DNA of 61,997 bases from Planctomycetes bacterium ADurb.Bin069. GTDB taxonomy: Bacteria; Planctomycetota; UBA8108; UBA8890; UBA8898. The stretch spans positions 1-61,997 of the forward strand of contig MWEK01000025.1 in NCBI GenBank assembly GCA_002070955.1. The letters are read 5' to 3'. The position numbers were made by a program, and so were the translations under genes. Positions 1-8,268 of the stretch are shown here, piece by piece (position 1 is the first letter of the stretch; each line of letters starts with the position of its first letter). Below the pieces are notes generated by a model. The model was given only the letters and a program-made list of their open reading frames with translations, was not told the DNA's origin and did no database searches.

Positions 1-93
1 ACTTGGGGTATGCGCGCCGCAGGCCACCATGGAAACTCCACACACGCGCAGACTTCCAGACAGCGCAACCGCCTCCCGCCGCGGCGCCAGACA

Positions 94-122
94 TTGATCC
101 CCGCGGCGGTCCCTCGTAGAAT
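94..122 (+). promoter_or_regulatory. sigma70-like promoter for the first gene
   Basis: TTGATC (94-99), a 17-base spacer and TAGAAT (117-122) lie about 70 bases ahead of the ATG at 194. Seen by eye only. The bases before it hold no supportable gene. Confidence 0.35.
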
Positions 123-193
123 CGTACTCGATGCGGCGCGCGCGCGGAAGAATCCGCGCGGCGGACCGCCGCCCCTCAGCAGGAAATCCGGCC

Positions 194-1029
194 ATGTCGA
201 AAACCATTCCCGCCGTTCTAGTCGCCGCGCTGCTCGGCGCGGCGGCGGCCGGCGCCCTGTGGCTGTCGCGCCCCCCGCCCAACCCGCCGAGGACGCGACG
301 GCGTGGGTGGAAATCGCGGCCCTGCGCGCCGAAGTCCAGGCCGTGAAAACGGCGCTCGACACGGTTGCGAAGCGCCTGACGGCGGTGGAGTCGGGCCCGC
401 GCGCCGCGCCGCCGCCGCCGGACGCGGGAAACGCCGCTTCCGCGCCCGCCGAACCTTCCGTCGCGCCGGTTCCCGAGCCCCTGGCGCCCTATTCCGAGCA
501 GATGCGCGCCTACGTCTTCGGCCTCATCGAGGAGGAGCGCAGCGCGAAGCGCGAGGAAGCCGCCCGCCTCGCCGAGGAGGCCCGGCGCGAGCGCGAGGAA
601 CTGAGCAGGGGCCCCTACGAGGGGTTCAACCTCAAGGTGAACTCGCTTGCCAAGGTCCTCGACATGGGGCCGTCGCAGCGCGACCGCTACTTCGAAATCG
701 CCAGGACCTGCTGGAGTCAACTTCAGGAGCTTCGGAAAAACACCGACTGGCGCAGCGAAGAGGCGCGCGCCGGCTTCCAGGAGCGCCAGGAAGCCCTGCA
801 GACGCAATTCTCCGCCGACGTCGAGAGCCTGCTTGTCCCCGAGCAGCGCGAAATCTACGACAAGCTGCCGTTATGGACCAGGGGTCCGGAGTATCTCGGC
901 CAGGTGCTGCCGCCGGGCGCAACGGGATTCGGACAGCCGTTCCAGTTCTTCAACGGCGCCGGCACGGCCTCGTCCTTCCAGAGCGCCCGGCCCCGCGCCT
1001 CCGTGAACATCAACGTCGACGCCAAGTAG
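194..1029 (+). CDS. membrane-anchored or secreted coiled-coil protein, frame broken near 270-282
   Basis: I do not recognise a named family. An ATG at 194, preceded by AGGA at 181-184, opens a typical signal peptide or anchor (MSKTIPAVLVAALLGAAAAG). That frame then becomes nonsense at the C-run at 271-280. The downstream frame, from about A-Q-P-A-E-D to the TAG at 1027-1029, looks like real protein: a coiled coil (about 275-380), a Pro/Ala linker, a charged helix rich in E/R/A, and a helical region ending in LVPEQREIYDKL, which resembles the LTxxQ-type motifs of periplasmic Spy/CpxP-like proteins. Joining the two frames needs one extra base in the C-run, so I read this as one gene of about 278 codons with a sequencing or natural frameshift. 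It converges with the BNR gene that ends at 1044. Confidence 0.5.
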
Positions 1030-1043
1030 CGGCGCGCGCCGCG

Positions 1044-3053
1044 TCAGGGCTTCGCGGCCTCGGCCCCCACCAGGAAGAAGCCCACATCCGTCGCCGCGAG
1101 AAATTCGTCGCGCCCGATCTGGACGATTCCGCCCACGGGATGCTCGCGCGCCCCGAACTCCCAGTCCTCGCCGTTGTTCAAGCTCTCCAGGAGGCCGCCC
1201 CGCCTGAGCCAGGAATCGCGCACCGCCGCCAACACACGCCCCGGCCTGTGCGCGTCGAACACGATCGCCGTGACGTGCGGCTCGGCCGGCAGAGCGCGCG
1301 CCTCCGCCTCGCCGGCCGGGCGGCAGCGGCGCCACTGGCCGCCCTTCCACCTGAAGAGCCCCGCCGTCGTGCCCACGAAAAGATCGCCCGCGTTCTCGGG
1401 GTTGACCGCCGCGCAGCGCGGCGCGCCGGGCAGGTCCGTCCCGAAGGGTTCCCACGCGCCCCCGCGGGCGCACAGGATCTGCCAAGGTTTCTCGGGATCC
1501 GCGCCGTACCTGACCTCGCCCGTCCGCGGGCAGATCGCGAACACCTCGACGGCTCCGCGCGTGAAGCTCGCCCCGCCGTCCTCGCTCACCAGATCGCCGG
1601 CGAAGATCGTGCCGTATTTGAGCGGGTGGAAGCAGAGCGTCGGCCGCGCGGCCGACGGTTCGGCCGCCGCCCGCCACGAGGCCCCGCCGTCGGCGCTCGT
1701 CAGGAGCGCGCGCTGCCCGCCCGTCTGCCACCACGCAAGGAGCAGCGTCCCGGCGACGCCGGCATGACTCGCCGCGGCCAGGCAGAGTTCGCCGGCGCGC
1801 GCAACCGGCTTGAACGACCGGCCGGCGTTTTCCGACACCCACAACCCGGCCTCGCCCAGCGCCAGCCACAGGCGCCGCCCGCCGGCCGCCTCGCGCGCCG
1901 CGAAGCTCGCGCCGCCGCTCTCCCATCCGAAGAACCCGGCGCCCCACGGCTGCCACGAGTAGCCGCCGTCCGCCGTCCGCATGAGCTCCCTGTCGATCCC
2001 CGCCAGGGCCGCGCCCGATGACTGCGGATGGAACGCGACCGCCTCGGGCGCGCAGGCCGCCGGCCCGGTGAAGCGGCCGAGGGCGCGAATGTCCTCGGGC
2101 TCGCGCCACTGCCGGCCGGCGTCGATGCTGAAGAGCGGCAGCTTCACGACCTTCTTGCCGATCGGACGCTCCATCGCGAAAAGCAAGCCCTCGCGGCGGG
2201 CGCTCGCGGCGATGGACGCGAAGCAGCGCTCGGGCCTCAGGGCGCGCTTGCCCAGCGGCGTCCACGTCAAACCCAGATCCGACGACACGTGCAGACCCAT
2301 GTCCGGCCAGGCGAGGTAGATCGCCGGCGTCCGGCCGGCTCCCACGGCGAGCACGTCGCCGGCCGTGCGGCCGAACCGCGCGTTGTCCAACCCGGAAACG
2401 GGCGCGAACTCGAGCCCGAGATCCGGCGCCCGGAACACGCCCTCGCTCGTCGCGGCCACGATCGCTCCGCCCGCCGCCGCAAGTCCCGCGATCCGGCCCT
2501 CGACTCCCAGGCGCCGCCACTCCCACGAGTCCCCCCCGTCGAACGACGCGAGGAGTCCGCGGCCGTGGCTTCCGACGATCACCGCGCGCGCGTTCTCGCG
2601 CTCGGCGAAGGCGATCAGACCGCCGAAGGCCCCTTCCTCCAGCGGCACCGCCAGGAGAAAGCTCCAGGTGGCGCCGCAGTCCAAACTCCGCCAGAGACCT
2701 TCTCCGCGCGCCGCCGCGAAGGGCGCCGCGTCGCGCGCCCCCGCCAGACACAGGACCGTGTTCGGCCGCCACGGCGAGAATCGCAGCGCCTTGATCTCCG
2801 GAAGCGGCAATCCGCGCGCCGGCCTGACCGTCGCCCCCCCGTCGTCGGAGAACCAGACGCCGTTCCGGTCCGTTCCGATCACGACCCGCGTGGGATCCGC
2901 CGGGCTCCACGCGATGGCCTGAATGCGCGCGCCGCCGCCGCCGCCCGGAAGCCCGGCGCGCGCCTGCGACTCGGAACGTAGCGGGAACTCGGTCCACGCC
3001 GGCGGCGCGGCCGAGGCGACCGCCGCGATCAGGATTCCGCCCAGCCGTCTCAT
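1044..3053 (-). CDS. secreted BNR/Asp-box beta-propeller protein
   Basis: A 669-residue exported protein with an N-terminal signal peptide (MRRLGGILIAAVASAAPPAW). At least nine Asp-box motifs of the form S-x-D-x-G-x-x-W/F are spread along its length (for example SDDGGATV, SFDGGDSW, SSDLGLTW, TADGGYSW, SADGGASW, SEDGGASF, SLNNGEDW). That spacing is typical of sialidase or Vps10-type beta-propellers. I see no sialidase catalytic Arg triad or FRIP motif, so it is more likely a binding, lyase-like or structural propeller than a sialidase. Its ATG overlaps the stop of the upstream phosphodiesterase gene by 4 bases, so the two are probably translationally coupled in the cysDN operon. Substrate unknown. 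Confidence 0.75.
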   Translation of the reverse strand: MRRLGGILIAAVASAAPPAWTEFPLRSESQARAGLPGGGGGARIQAIAWSPADPTRVVIGTDRNGVWFSDDGGATVRPARGLPLPEIKALRFSPWRPNTVLCLAGARDAAPFAAARGEGLWRSLDCGATWSFLLAVPLEEGAFGGLIAFAERENARAVIVGSHGRGLLASFDGGDSWEWRRLGVEGRIAGLAAAGGAIVAATSEGVFRAPDLGLEFAPVSGLDNARFGRTAGDVLAVGAGRTPAIYLAWPDMGLHVSSDLGLTWTPLGKRALRPERCFASIAASARREGLLFAMERPIGKKVVKLPLFSIDAGRQWREPEDIRALGRFTGPAACAPEAVAFHPQSSGAALAGIDRELMRTADGGYSWQPWGAGFFGWESGGASFAAREAAGGRRLWLALGEAGLWVSENAGRSFKPVARAGELCLAAASHAGVAGTLLLAWWQTGGQRALLTSADGGASWRAAAEPSAARPTLCFHPLKYGTIFAGDLVSEDGGASFTRGAVEVFAICPRTGEVRYGADPEKPWQILCARGGAWEPFGTDLPGAPRCAAVNPENAGDLFVGTTAGLFRWKGGQWRRCRPAGEAEARALPAEPHVTAIVFDAHRPGRVLAAVRDSWLRRGGLLESLNNGEDWEFGAREHPVGGIVQIGRDEFLAATDVGFFLVGAEAAKP

Positions 3054-4324
3054 GGGTCAATACCGTAATGCCGCCGCACGCAATGCGCAACGGCGGTCAG
3101 GTCCGCCGGCGCGTCCGGCGGCAGCGCGCTGGGCGGGCACACGCACAGAAAGGCGTTGTCGTAGGTGTGGCGCCCCGTGAACGCCCCCGTTCCGGCGGCC
3201 TGCGCCGCACCCACGCGGCCTTTCCAATCATCGCCGTCCCCGCCCATGACGAGAAGGTCCGGAGCGGCGCCCGCGCAGGGGCCCGCGTAGATTTCGCGCC
3301 CGCGCAGCACCGTCCCCGCGATGCCCCGCTCCGCGCAGTAGCGTGCGATGCCGGCGGCGACCTCTTCCAGAAGCCCCTCGCTTTTCCGGGCCCGCGCCCG
3401 CGGAAAACGCTCGCGCGTGTGAAGGTAGATGCGTCCCGGGTCGAGGGCGAAGGCGCGGCTCTCGGCCGTCATCGTCGTGAGGTCCTCGGGCGCCTCGGCG
3501 TCGAAGGCGAGGAACCCGAGCTCGGCCAGGACGCCGTTCGTCCTGATTTCCCGGCGCAGCGGCCCGAAGCCGTGGTCCGACAGCAAGATCAGCAGATCGC
3601 CGTCCTCGACGAGAGCGAGCACTTCGCCGGCGGCTTCGTCGACCAGCCCGAAATAGGCGCGCACGCCTTCGCCGAGGGGATGCGCCGCGTCCTCCGCGGC
3701 GTCGAACAGGAAATGCAGCGCGCGATCGGTGCCCGTGAACACCGTCATGAAAAAATCCCACGGCCCGTCGCGCCACACGCGCCGGATGAGCCACCGCCGA
3801 TGCGCGAGCACCCGCGCGAGGTCGCCGAGCAGCGCGCCGGGGTCCGCGTGGCCGAGCCGCGCGTCCGCGTCGATGGCGTAGCCCCGCGCCTCGAGCTCGG
3901 GAAGGAGCGCGCGCGGCCACACGGCGCCCGCCAGCGACGGAGCCACGAAGCCGCTCACCAGAACGCCGTTCATGGGCGGCGCCGGATAGGTCGCGGGCAC
4001 GTTAATAAACGCGGCGCGCTTCCCGGCCCGGCCGAGGGTTTCCCAGAGGGCGGGCGCCTTGAGATCGGAAAGCAGCGGGAAGGTGTACTCGTAGGTGCGC
4101 GCATCGCACTCGACGAAGCCGAAAACACCATGCGCGCCCGGACCGACGCCCGTCAACACCGTGCTCCAGGCCACCGAGGAAAGCGGCGGGTATGTGGAGG
4201 AAATCCGCCGTAAAAGGCCGCCCTCGATGGCCGCGGCGCATCGCGGCATCACGCCCGCCGCGCAGAGCCGCCGCAGCATCCCCTCGGGGACGCCATCCAG
4301 GCCGATCACGAAGACGCGCGCCAT
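3050..4324 (-). CDS. alkaline-phosphatase-superfamily phosphodiesterase/nucleotide pyrophosphatase
   Basis: A 424-residue protein of the type I phosphodiesterase/nucleotide pyrophosphatase (AP superfamily) fold. The N-terminus has the metal-binding Asp in VIGLDGVP. The nucleophile region reads STYPPLSSVAWSTVLTG and is followed by GAHGVFGF. Further conserved metal ligands are in FTGTDRALHF and in SDHGFGP, and a C-terminal GRHTYDN also fits. There is no obvious signal peptide, so it is probably cytoplasmic. Its start lies 19 bases inside the end of cysN and its stop overlaps the BNR gene. Substrate unknown: family members hydrolyse phosphodiesters, phosphonates or sulfate esters. The cysDN context makes a sulfo- or phospho-substrate tempting but unproved. 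Confidence 0.75.
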   Translation of the reverse strand: MARVFVIGLDGVPEGMLRRLCAAGVMPRCAAAIEGGLLRRISSTYPPLSSVAWSTVLTGVGPGAHGVFGFVECDARTYEYTFPLLSDLKAPALWETLGRAGKRAAFINVPATYPAPPMNGVLVSGFVAPSLAGAVWPRALLPELEARGYAIDADARLGHADPGALLGDLARVLAHRRWLIRRVWRDGPWDFFMTVFTGTDRALHFLFDAAEDAAHPLGEGVRAYFGLVDEAAGEVLALVEDGDLLILLSDHGFGPLRREIRTNGVLAELGFLAFDAEAPEDLTTMTAESRAFALDPGRIYLHTRERFPRARARKSEGLLEEVAAGIARYCAERGIAGTVLRGREIYAGPCAGAAPDLLVMGGDGDDWKGRVGAAQAAGTGAFTGRHTYDNAFLCVCPPSALPPDAPADLTAVAHCVRRHYGIDP

Positions 4325-5523
4325 GGAACCACCATGCCGAAGGCCGCCGGCCCGTCATCGTCCTCGAGCACGAACCGCCCGAGCGCCGGGCTCAGGTTGC
4401 CGTCCTCGGCGACGCATTCCCCGTCCAGTTCCAAGACGAGCAATCCGAGCTCAAGCGGCGCCAGCGTTCCCTCCGGCGGGCGCGGCGCCAGCGCGCCCGT
4501 GTCGAACCGCTCCTCGATGGCGCCGATGCGCGCGCGCAAATCCTGCGTCGCTAAACGGAAAACGAACCGGGCGCCCACGGCCAGCGGGCGCGGCCCGAGG
4601 CAGAACACGCGGCCCTTGACCTGGCGGGCGGCGACCGGGGCCTCGGCGGCCGGAGCGAGCACGAGCCCGCGGCGCACGCGCTCGGGGCGATCGAGCACGA
4701 GCGCCCCGGCGCAGCCCGACCCCAGGCGTTCGAGCCCGCCGTTGGGAAAAGCCGCGATCCGCTCCACCGTCACCGCCGCGCCGCCCGGAACGGCGATCAG
4801 GCGGTCGCCCGCCGCGATCTCGCCGCGCTCGACGCGGCCCGCCGCGACCTTCCGCGGGGTGAAGTCGTAGACGTCCTGGACGCTGAACCGCGCCGGCCCG
4901 CCGGCGGCATCAGGCTCCCGGAAGGCGAGAATCGCCTCGAGCACCGTCGGACCCGCGTACCACGGCAGCCCGGCGCCGCGGCCGGTCACCATGGCGCCGT
5001 GCCGGGCCGAGGCCGGCACGACCGCCCCGAGGGGGAGCCCGATTTCGGCGGCAAGCGCCCGGATCTCGCGGGCGCGGACCCCGTACACCGCCTCCGGCGA
5101 TGCCGCCCGGTCGATTTTATTGACGACCACGGCGGCCTGCGGAATCCGGAGGAGTTTGACGAGCAACGCGTGCCGCCGCGTCTCCTCGCGCACGCCTTCG
5201 CCGGCATCGACCAGGATCACGGCGGCGTCGGCGCTCGAGGCGCCCGTGAGCATTGAACGGATGAACTCCTCGTGCCCGGGCGCATCGACCAGCGCAATTT
5301 CCCGGCCGCCCGACCGGAGAAACGCCTGCGCCGACGTCACGGTGCAGCTCTCGTCCTGCTCTCGGCCGAGCTGGTCGGTGATGTGCGCCAGGTCCAGCGC
5401 CCCGCTCCGGGCGGCCTCCTCCTTCCGCCCGCTCAAGGACCCGCTCTCCAGGAGCAGCCGGCCGATCAGGGTCGACTTGCCGTGATCGACCTCGCCGACG
5501 AACGCGACCGCAAGCCGTCTCAC
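4306..5523 (-). CDS. cysN: sulfate adenylyltransferase subunit 1-like GTPase (CysN), divergent
   Basis: CysN is the GTPase partner of CysD. Together they make adenosine 5'-phosphosulfate from ATP and sulfate, driven by GTP. The 405-residue protein has a P-loop GEVDHGKST (residues 10-18), a G3 motif DAPGH and a G4 motif NKID, followed by beta-barrel domains. It starts 8 bases after cysD, on the same strand. It is shorter than usual (about 430-475 residues). The switch I region, usually EREQGITI, reads GREQDESCTVT, so the loop that senses GTP is altered. No APS kinase (CysC) domain is fused and no cysC or cysH lies nearby. The start is MRRLAVAF, at 5523. Confidence 0.82.
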   Translation of the reverse strand: MRRLAVAFVGEVDHGKSTLIGRLLLESGSLSGRKEEAARSGALDLAHITDQLGREQDESCTVTSAQAFLRSGGREIALVDAPGHEEFIRSMLTGASSADAAVILVDAGEGVREETRRHALLVKLLRIPQAAVVVNKIDRAASPEAVYGVRAREIRALAAEIGLPLGAVVPASARHGAMVTGRGAGLPWYAGPTVLEAILAFREPDAAGGPARFSVQDVYDFTPRKVAAGRVERGEIAAGDRLIAVPGGAAVTVERIAAFPNGGLERLGSGCAGALVLDRPERVRRGLVLAPAAEAPVAARQVKGRVFCLGPRPLAVGARFVFRLATQDLRARIGAIEERFDTGALAPRPPEGTLAPLELGLLVLELDGECVAEDGNLSPALGRFVLEDDDGPAAFGMVVPWRASS

Positions 5524-5531
5524 GGCGCCTC

Positions 5532-6335
5532 CTACATGTAGCCCAAGGCGCGGAGCTGCTCCATGGCGCGCGCATTCTCCTTGTCCTGCGCCCGCCCGTC
5601 CCGCTCCTCGCTCCGGCCCTCGCCGATCTCCCGGATGATGTCATCGACGGTCGCGGCATTGGAGGCGACGGGCTCGCAGCACGGCTCGCAGCCGATGCTC
5701 CGGTAACGCCGGCCGCCCTTCGCGAAGTACAGATCGCAGACCGGGAGGCGCTCGCGCCGGACGTAGCGCCAGACGTCGGCCTCGGTGAAATGGAGCAGCG
5801 GGTGAACGCGGAGGTGGGCCTCCTCGCTCTCGCGCCGCGCGTACAGGTCCCAGAGTTCGGCCGTCTGGCGGCCCGCATCCCAGGTGAAGTCCGCCGTGCG
5901 CGGCGAGACGTAGCGCTCCTTGGCCCTGACGCCGTGCTCGTCGCGCCGAATGCCCAGGAGCACGGCCCTGAAGCCGTGCTCCGCCAGGGCGCCCTTGAGA
6001 GCCTCGGTCTTGAGCGCCGTGCAGCACGCCAGGCGCCCCGCCGAATCCGGGCCCATGCCGGCCGCGAGCGCGGCCTCGTTCTTGACCACCACGAGGGGCA
6101 CGCCCCATTCGGCCGCGATGCGGTCCCGGAATCTATAAATCCCCGCGAGCTTGTACCCCGTGTCGAGATGCAGGACCGGGAAGGGGAACTTCCCCAGGAA
6201 CGCCTTCCGGACGAGGTGCAGGAGCACGGTGGAGTCCTTGCCCATCGACCAGAGGCATCCGAGAGGATCGAAGCGGTGATACGCCTCGCGGATCAGGTAG
6301 ATGCTTCTGTGTTCCAGCTCTTCGAGGTGATCCAT
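5532..6335 (-). CDS. cysD: sulfate adenylyltransferase subunit 2 (CysD)
   Basis: A 267-residue member of the PAPS-reductase/ATP-sulfurylase family that adenylates sulfate with CysN. It opens with the family's LEHRSIYLIREA and has the PP-loop LWSMGKDSTVLLHLVRKAF, where WSMGKDS stands in for SGGKDS. Also present are HLDTGYK, GIRRDEHGVRAKER and the C-terminal RYRSIGCEPC, all usual in CysD. It ends in ALGYM, where many homologues end in GYF. It is the first gene of a four-gene minus-strand operon (cysD, cysN, phosphodiesterase, BNR propeller) with gaps or overlaps of 20 bases or fewer. Confidence 0.88.
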   Translation of the reverse strand: MDHLEELEHRSIYLIREAYHRFDPLGCLWSMGKDSTVLLHLVRKAFLGKFPFPVLHLDTGYKLAGIYRFRDRIAAEWGVPLVVVKNEAALAAGMGPDSAGRLACCTALKTEALKGALAEHGFRAVLLGIRRDEHGVRAKERYVSPRTADFTWDAGRQTAELWDLYARRESEEAHLRVHPLLHFTEADVWRYVRRERLPVCDLYFAKGGRRYRSIGCEPCCEPVASNAATVDDIIREIGEGRSEERDGRAQDKENARAMEQLRALGYM

Positions 6336-6374
6336 GCGTCCCCGCCCGAGGCCGGGTCTGCGCGGCTTCCGCGG

Positions 6375-6396
6375 GCGCCGGCGACGCCGCCGGCGC
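6375..6396. other. GC-rich hairpin between LysM gene and cysD
   Basis: GCGCCGGC (6375-6382), a 6-base loop and GCCGGCGC (6389-6396) form a perfect 8-bp stem in the 136-base gap. There is no U-tract on either strand, so it may attenuate rather than terminate transcription. Confidence 0.35.
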
Positions 6397-6471
6397 GACG
6401 CTTCCCGCGGGGCGCGCAGGCAATTGTACGCCTTCGACGGCCGGACGGAACTCGCGGCCGGCCGCCGGCGT

Positions 6472-7185
6472 TCACCTCGCCGCCGGGATCACCAGCTTCT
6501 GGCCCGGTTTGAGCGCCTTCGGCGACGCTAGGACCTTCCGGTTGGCCTTGTAGATCACCTGCCACCGGTCGGCATCGCCGTAATACTTGAGCGCCAGGCC
6601 CGACAGCGTGTCGCCGCGCTTAACGGCGTGCGTCCGTGCGATGTCGCGCGCGGGGGCGCGCACCGTCGCGGCGCGCGCTTCGCGGCGCGGCGCGGGAGGC
6701 GGCGCCTTGTAGGCCGCGGCCGAGCGCGCGGGCGCGGCCGGCTCGTGATACTGGACCGGCGGCGCCTCGTAGGCGGGCTCGGGCTGCACGTGGAGGGGCG
6801 CATCCAGGGGGTCGGAAACCGCGAGCAATTCGCCCGATCGCTCCCAACCGGCCGCCTCATGTCCAGAGGACATCGCGATATCACGCTCCGGCGGGAGTTC
6901 CGGCACGACGGGGTTCTTGAAGTAGTACGGCGTGCCGCGCCCTACGAAGACATCTTCCCAGAAGAACCACGGGTTGACGACGCACCAGTCGACGACTCTC
7001 GTCCCGACCGTCCCCACGACTTCCACCGGCCAGGCGATCTCGGCAAGAGTCGGGTTGTCGACGTTGAGCTGGTTGACGCGCTCGTCGAACCCCCTCGAGA
7101 CCTTGCTCGGCCCCGCGCAGCCCGACCCCAGGGCGATGAAAGCGCCCAGGAAGCAGGCGGCGCCCGCGCGCACGCAGGTTCGCAT
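6472..7185 (-). CDS. LysM-domain lipoprotein
   Basis: A 237-residue protein. I chose the ATG at 7185 (MRTCVRAGAACFLGAF) because it directly precedes a lipoprotein signal ending at the lipobox GSGC. An in-frame ATG at 7224 would add 13 very polar residues. The mature part has a conserved-looking region (NPWFFWEDVFVGRGTPYYF), a Pro/Ala-rich linker, and one C-terminal LysM domain starting HAVKRGDTLSGLALKYYGD and ending LKPGQKLVIP. LysM binds peptidoglycan or related glycans, so this is probably an envelope protein that tethers the outer layer to peptidoglycan. It lies upstream of cysD on the same strand, but 136 bases and a hairpin separate them. Confidence 0.78.
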   Translation of the reverse strand: MRTCVRAGAACFLGAFIALGSGCAGPSKVSRGFDERVNQLNVDNPTLAEIAWPVEVVGTVGTRVVDWCVVNPWFFWEDVFVGRGTPYYFKNPVVPELPPERDIAMSSGHEAAGWERSGELLAVSDPLDAPLHVQPEPAYEAPPVQYHEPAAPARSAAAYKAPPPAPRREARAATVRAPARDIARTHAVKRGDTLSGLALKYYGDADRWQVIYKANRKVLASPKALKPGQKLVIPAAR

Positions 7186-7315
7186 TCTCTTCACCTCTCT
7201 TCGCGTTTCTTCTCTTCTTTTCACGTAATCGGGGCAGTCTACCGCGGGCCCGTCCGGATTGCAAGCGTGTTCCGGCCGAAATTTGCCCGCGGACCGCGAT
7301 TTTCGGCCGCCGTCC

Positions 7316-7345
7316 TTGTTGCGCGCCGCCCGCCCCTGTTATAAT
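7316..7345 (+). promoter_or_regulatory. promoter of dapF
   Basis: TTGTTG (7316-7321), 18-base spacer, perfect TATAAT (7340-7345). The GTG start of dapF is 23 bases further on, with CGGAGGAG in between as ribosome binding site. Confidence 0.6.
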
Positions 7346-7368
7346 GCCGCCCCGGAGGAGCACCTGCC

Positions 7369-8268
7369 GTGGCGGCCTGCGTCGATCTGCCTTTTCACAA
7401 GTACCAAGCGCTCGGAAACGATTTCGTGCTGCTCGATATGCGCACCGCCGCCGTCCCCGACCCCGCCGCGCTGAGCGCGCTCCTGTGCCGGCGCACGACC
7501 TCGATCGGCGCCGACGGCCTCATTCTCGTCGGGCCGGACGAGGGCGGCGCCGCCCGCATGGAGTTCTACAACCCCGACGGCTCGCGGGCCGCCATGTGCG
7601 GCAACGGCATCCGCTGCGTCGCGCGCTTCTTGCGCGATCGCGCCTGGGAGACCGCCGACCGCTTCGACATCATGACCGACGTCGGACCGCGCGAGGTGCG
7701 CATCCTCTCGGACGGCGTCGCGGCCGACCTCGGCGCGCCGGAGTTCGCTCCCGAAAACATCCCGATCCGCCCCGCCGCGGCCGACCCGCGGCGCGTCGAG
7801 GTGCGCCTGGAGGGCGGCCCCGACCTCCCCCCCGCCGTGTGCCTCTCCATCGGCAACCCCCACTGCGTTTTCTTCGTGCCTGACGCGGCCGCCTACCCCG
7901 TGGCCGCCGTCGGGCCCCGCGTGGAGCGCCACGCGCTCTTTCCGGCGCGGATCAACGTGATTTTCGCCCAGGAGTCGGCGCCCGGCGTTCTGGCATGCCG
8001 CGTCTGGGAGCGCGGCGCCGGGGAGACGCGCGCTTGCGGCACCGGCGCCGCCGCCGCGGTCATTGCCGCGACGGTGCGCGGCATGGTGGACGGCGCCGCG
8101 CGCGTGCGCCTGCCGGGCGGCGTCCTGGACGTAGCCTGGGACCGGCGGGGCGGCGTCGTCATCGCCGGCGCCGCCGAGGACGTGTTCCGCGGGACGATCT
8201 CTATTCCCCGGGCCCTGGCAACCCTTCGATCTCGCCGAGAAACAGCGGCGGCGCCCCGCGTTTCTTGA
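7369..8268 (+). CDS. dapF: diaminopimelate epimerase
   Basis: DapF converts LL- to meso-diaminopimelate for lysine and peptidoglycan synthesis, in the cytoplasm. The 299-residue protein has both family signatures: the first catalytic Cys (C77) in AAMCGNGIRC and the second (C223) in ETRACGTGA, with KYQALGNDF at the N-terminus and IGNPHCVFF in the second half. It starts with GTG after a strong CGGAGGAG site, downstream of a clear promoter. The C-terminal 68 bases overlap the 3' end of the convergent PurM-like gene. Length is slightly above the usual 270-285 residues because of a C-terminal extension with no recognisable feature. Confidence 0.93.
   Translation: MAACVDLPFHKYQALGNDFVLLDMRTAAVPDPAALSALLCRRTTSIGADGLILVGPDEGGAARMEFYNPDGSRAAMCGNGIRCVARFLRDRAWETADRFDIMTDVGPREVRILSDGVAADLGAPEFAPENIPIRPAAADPRRVEVRLEGGPDLPPAVCLSIGNPHCVFFVPDAAAYPVAAVGPRVERHALFPARINVIFAQESAPGVLACRVWERGAGETRACGTGAAAAVIAATVRGMVDGAARVRLPGGVLDVAWDRRGGVVIAGAAEDVFRGTISIPRALATLRSRRETAAAPRVS

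Noticed and set aside
1044..3053. Annotating the BNR protein as a sialidase
   Set aside because: Asp-boxes occur in many propellers; the Arg triad and FRIP motif are not visible.
871..3090. A long minus-strand open frame of 739 codons over the BNR gene
   Set aside because: Arginine- and glycine-rich text in the wrong frame of a GC-rich gene. The 1044-3053 frame has a signal peptide and Asp-boxes.
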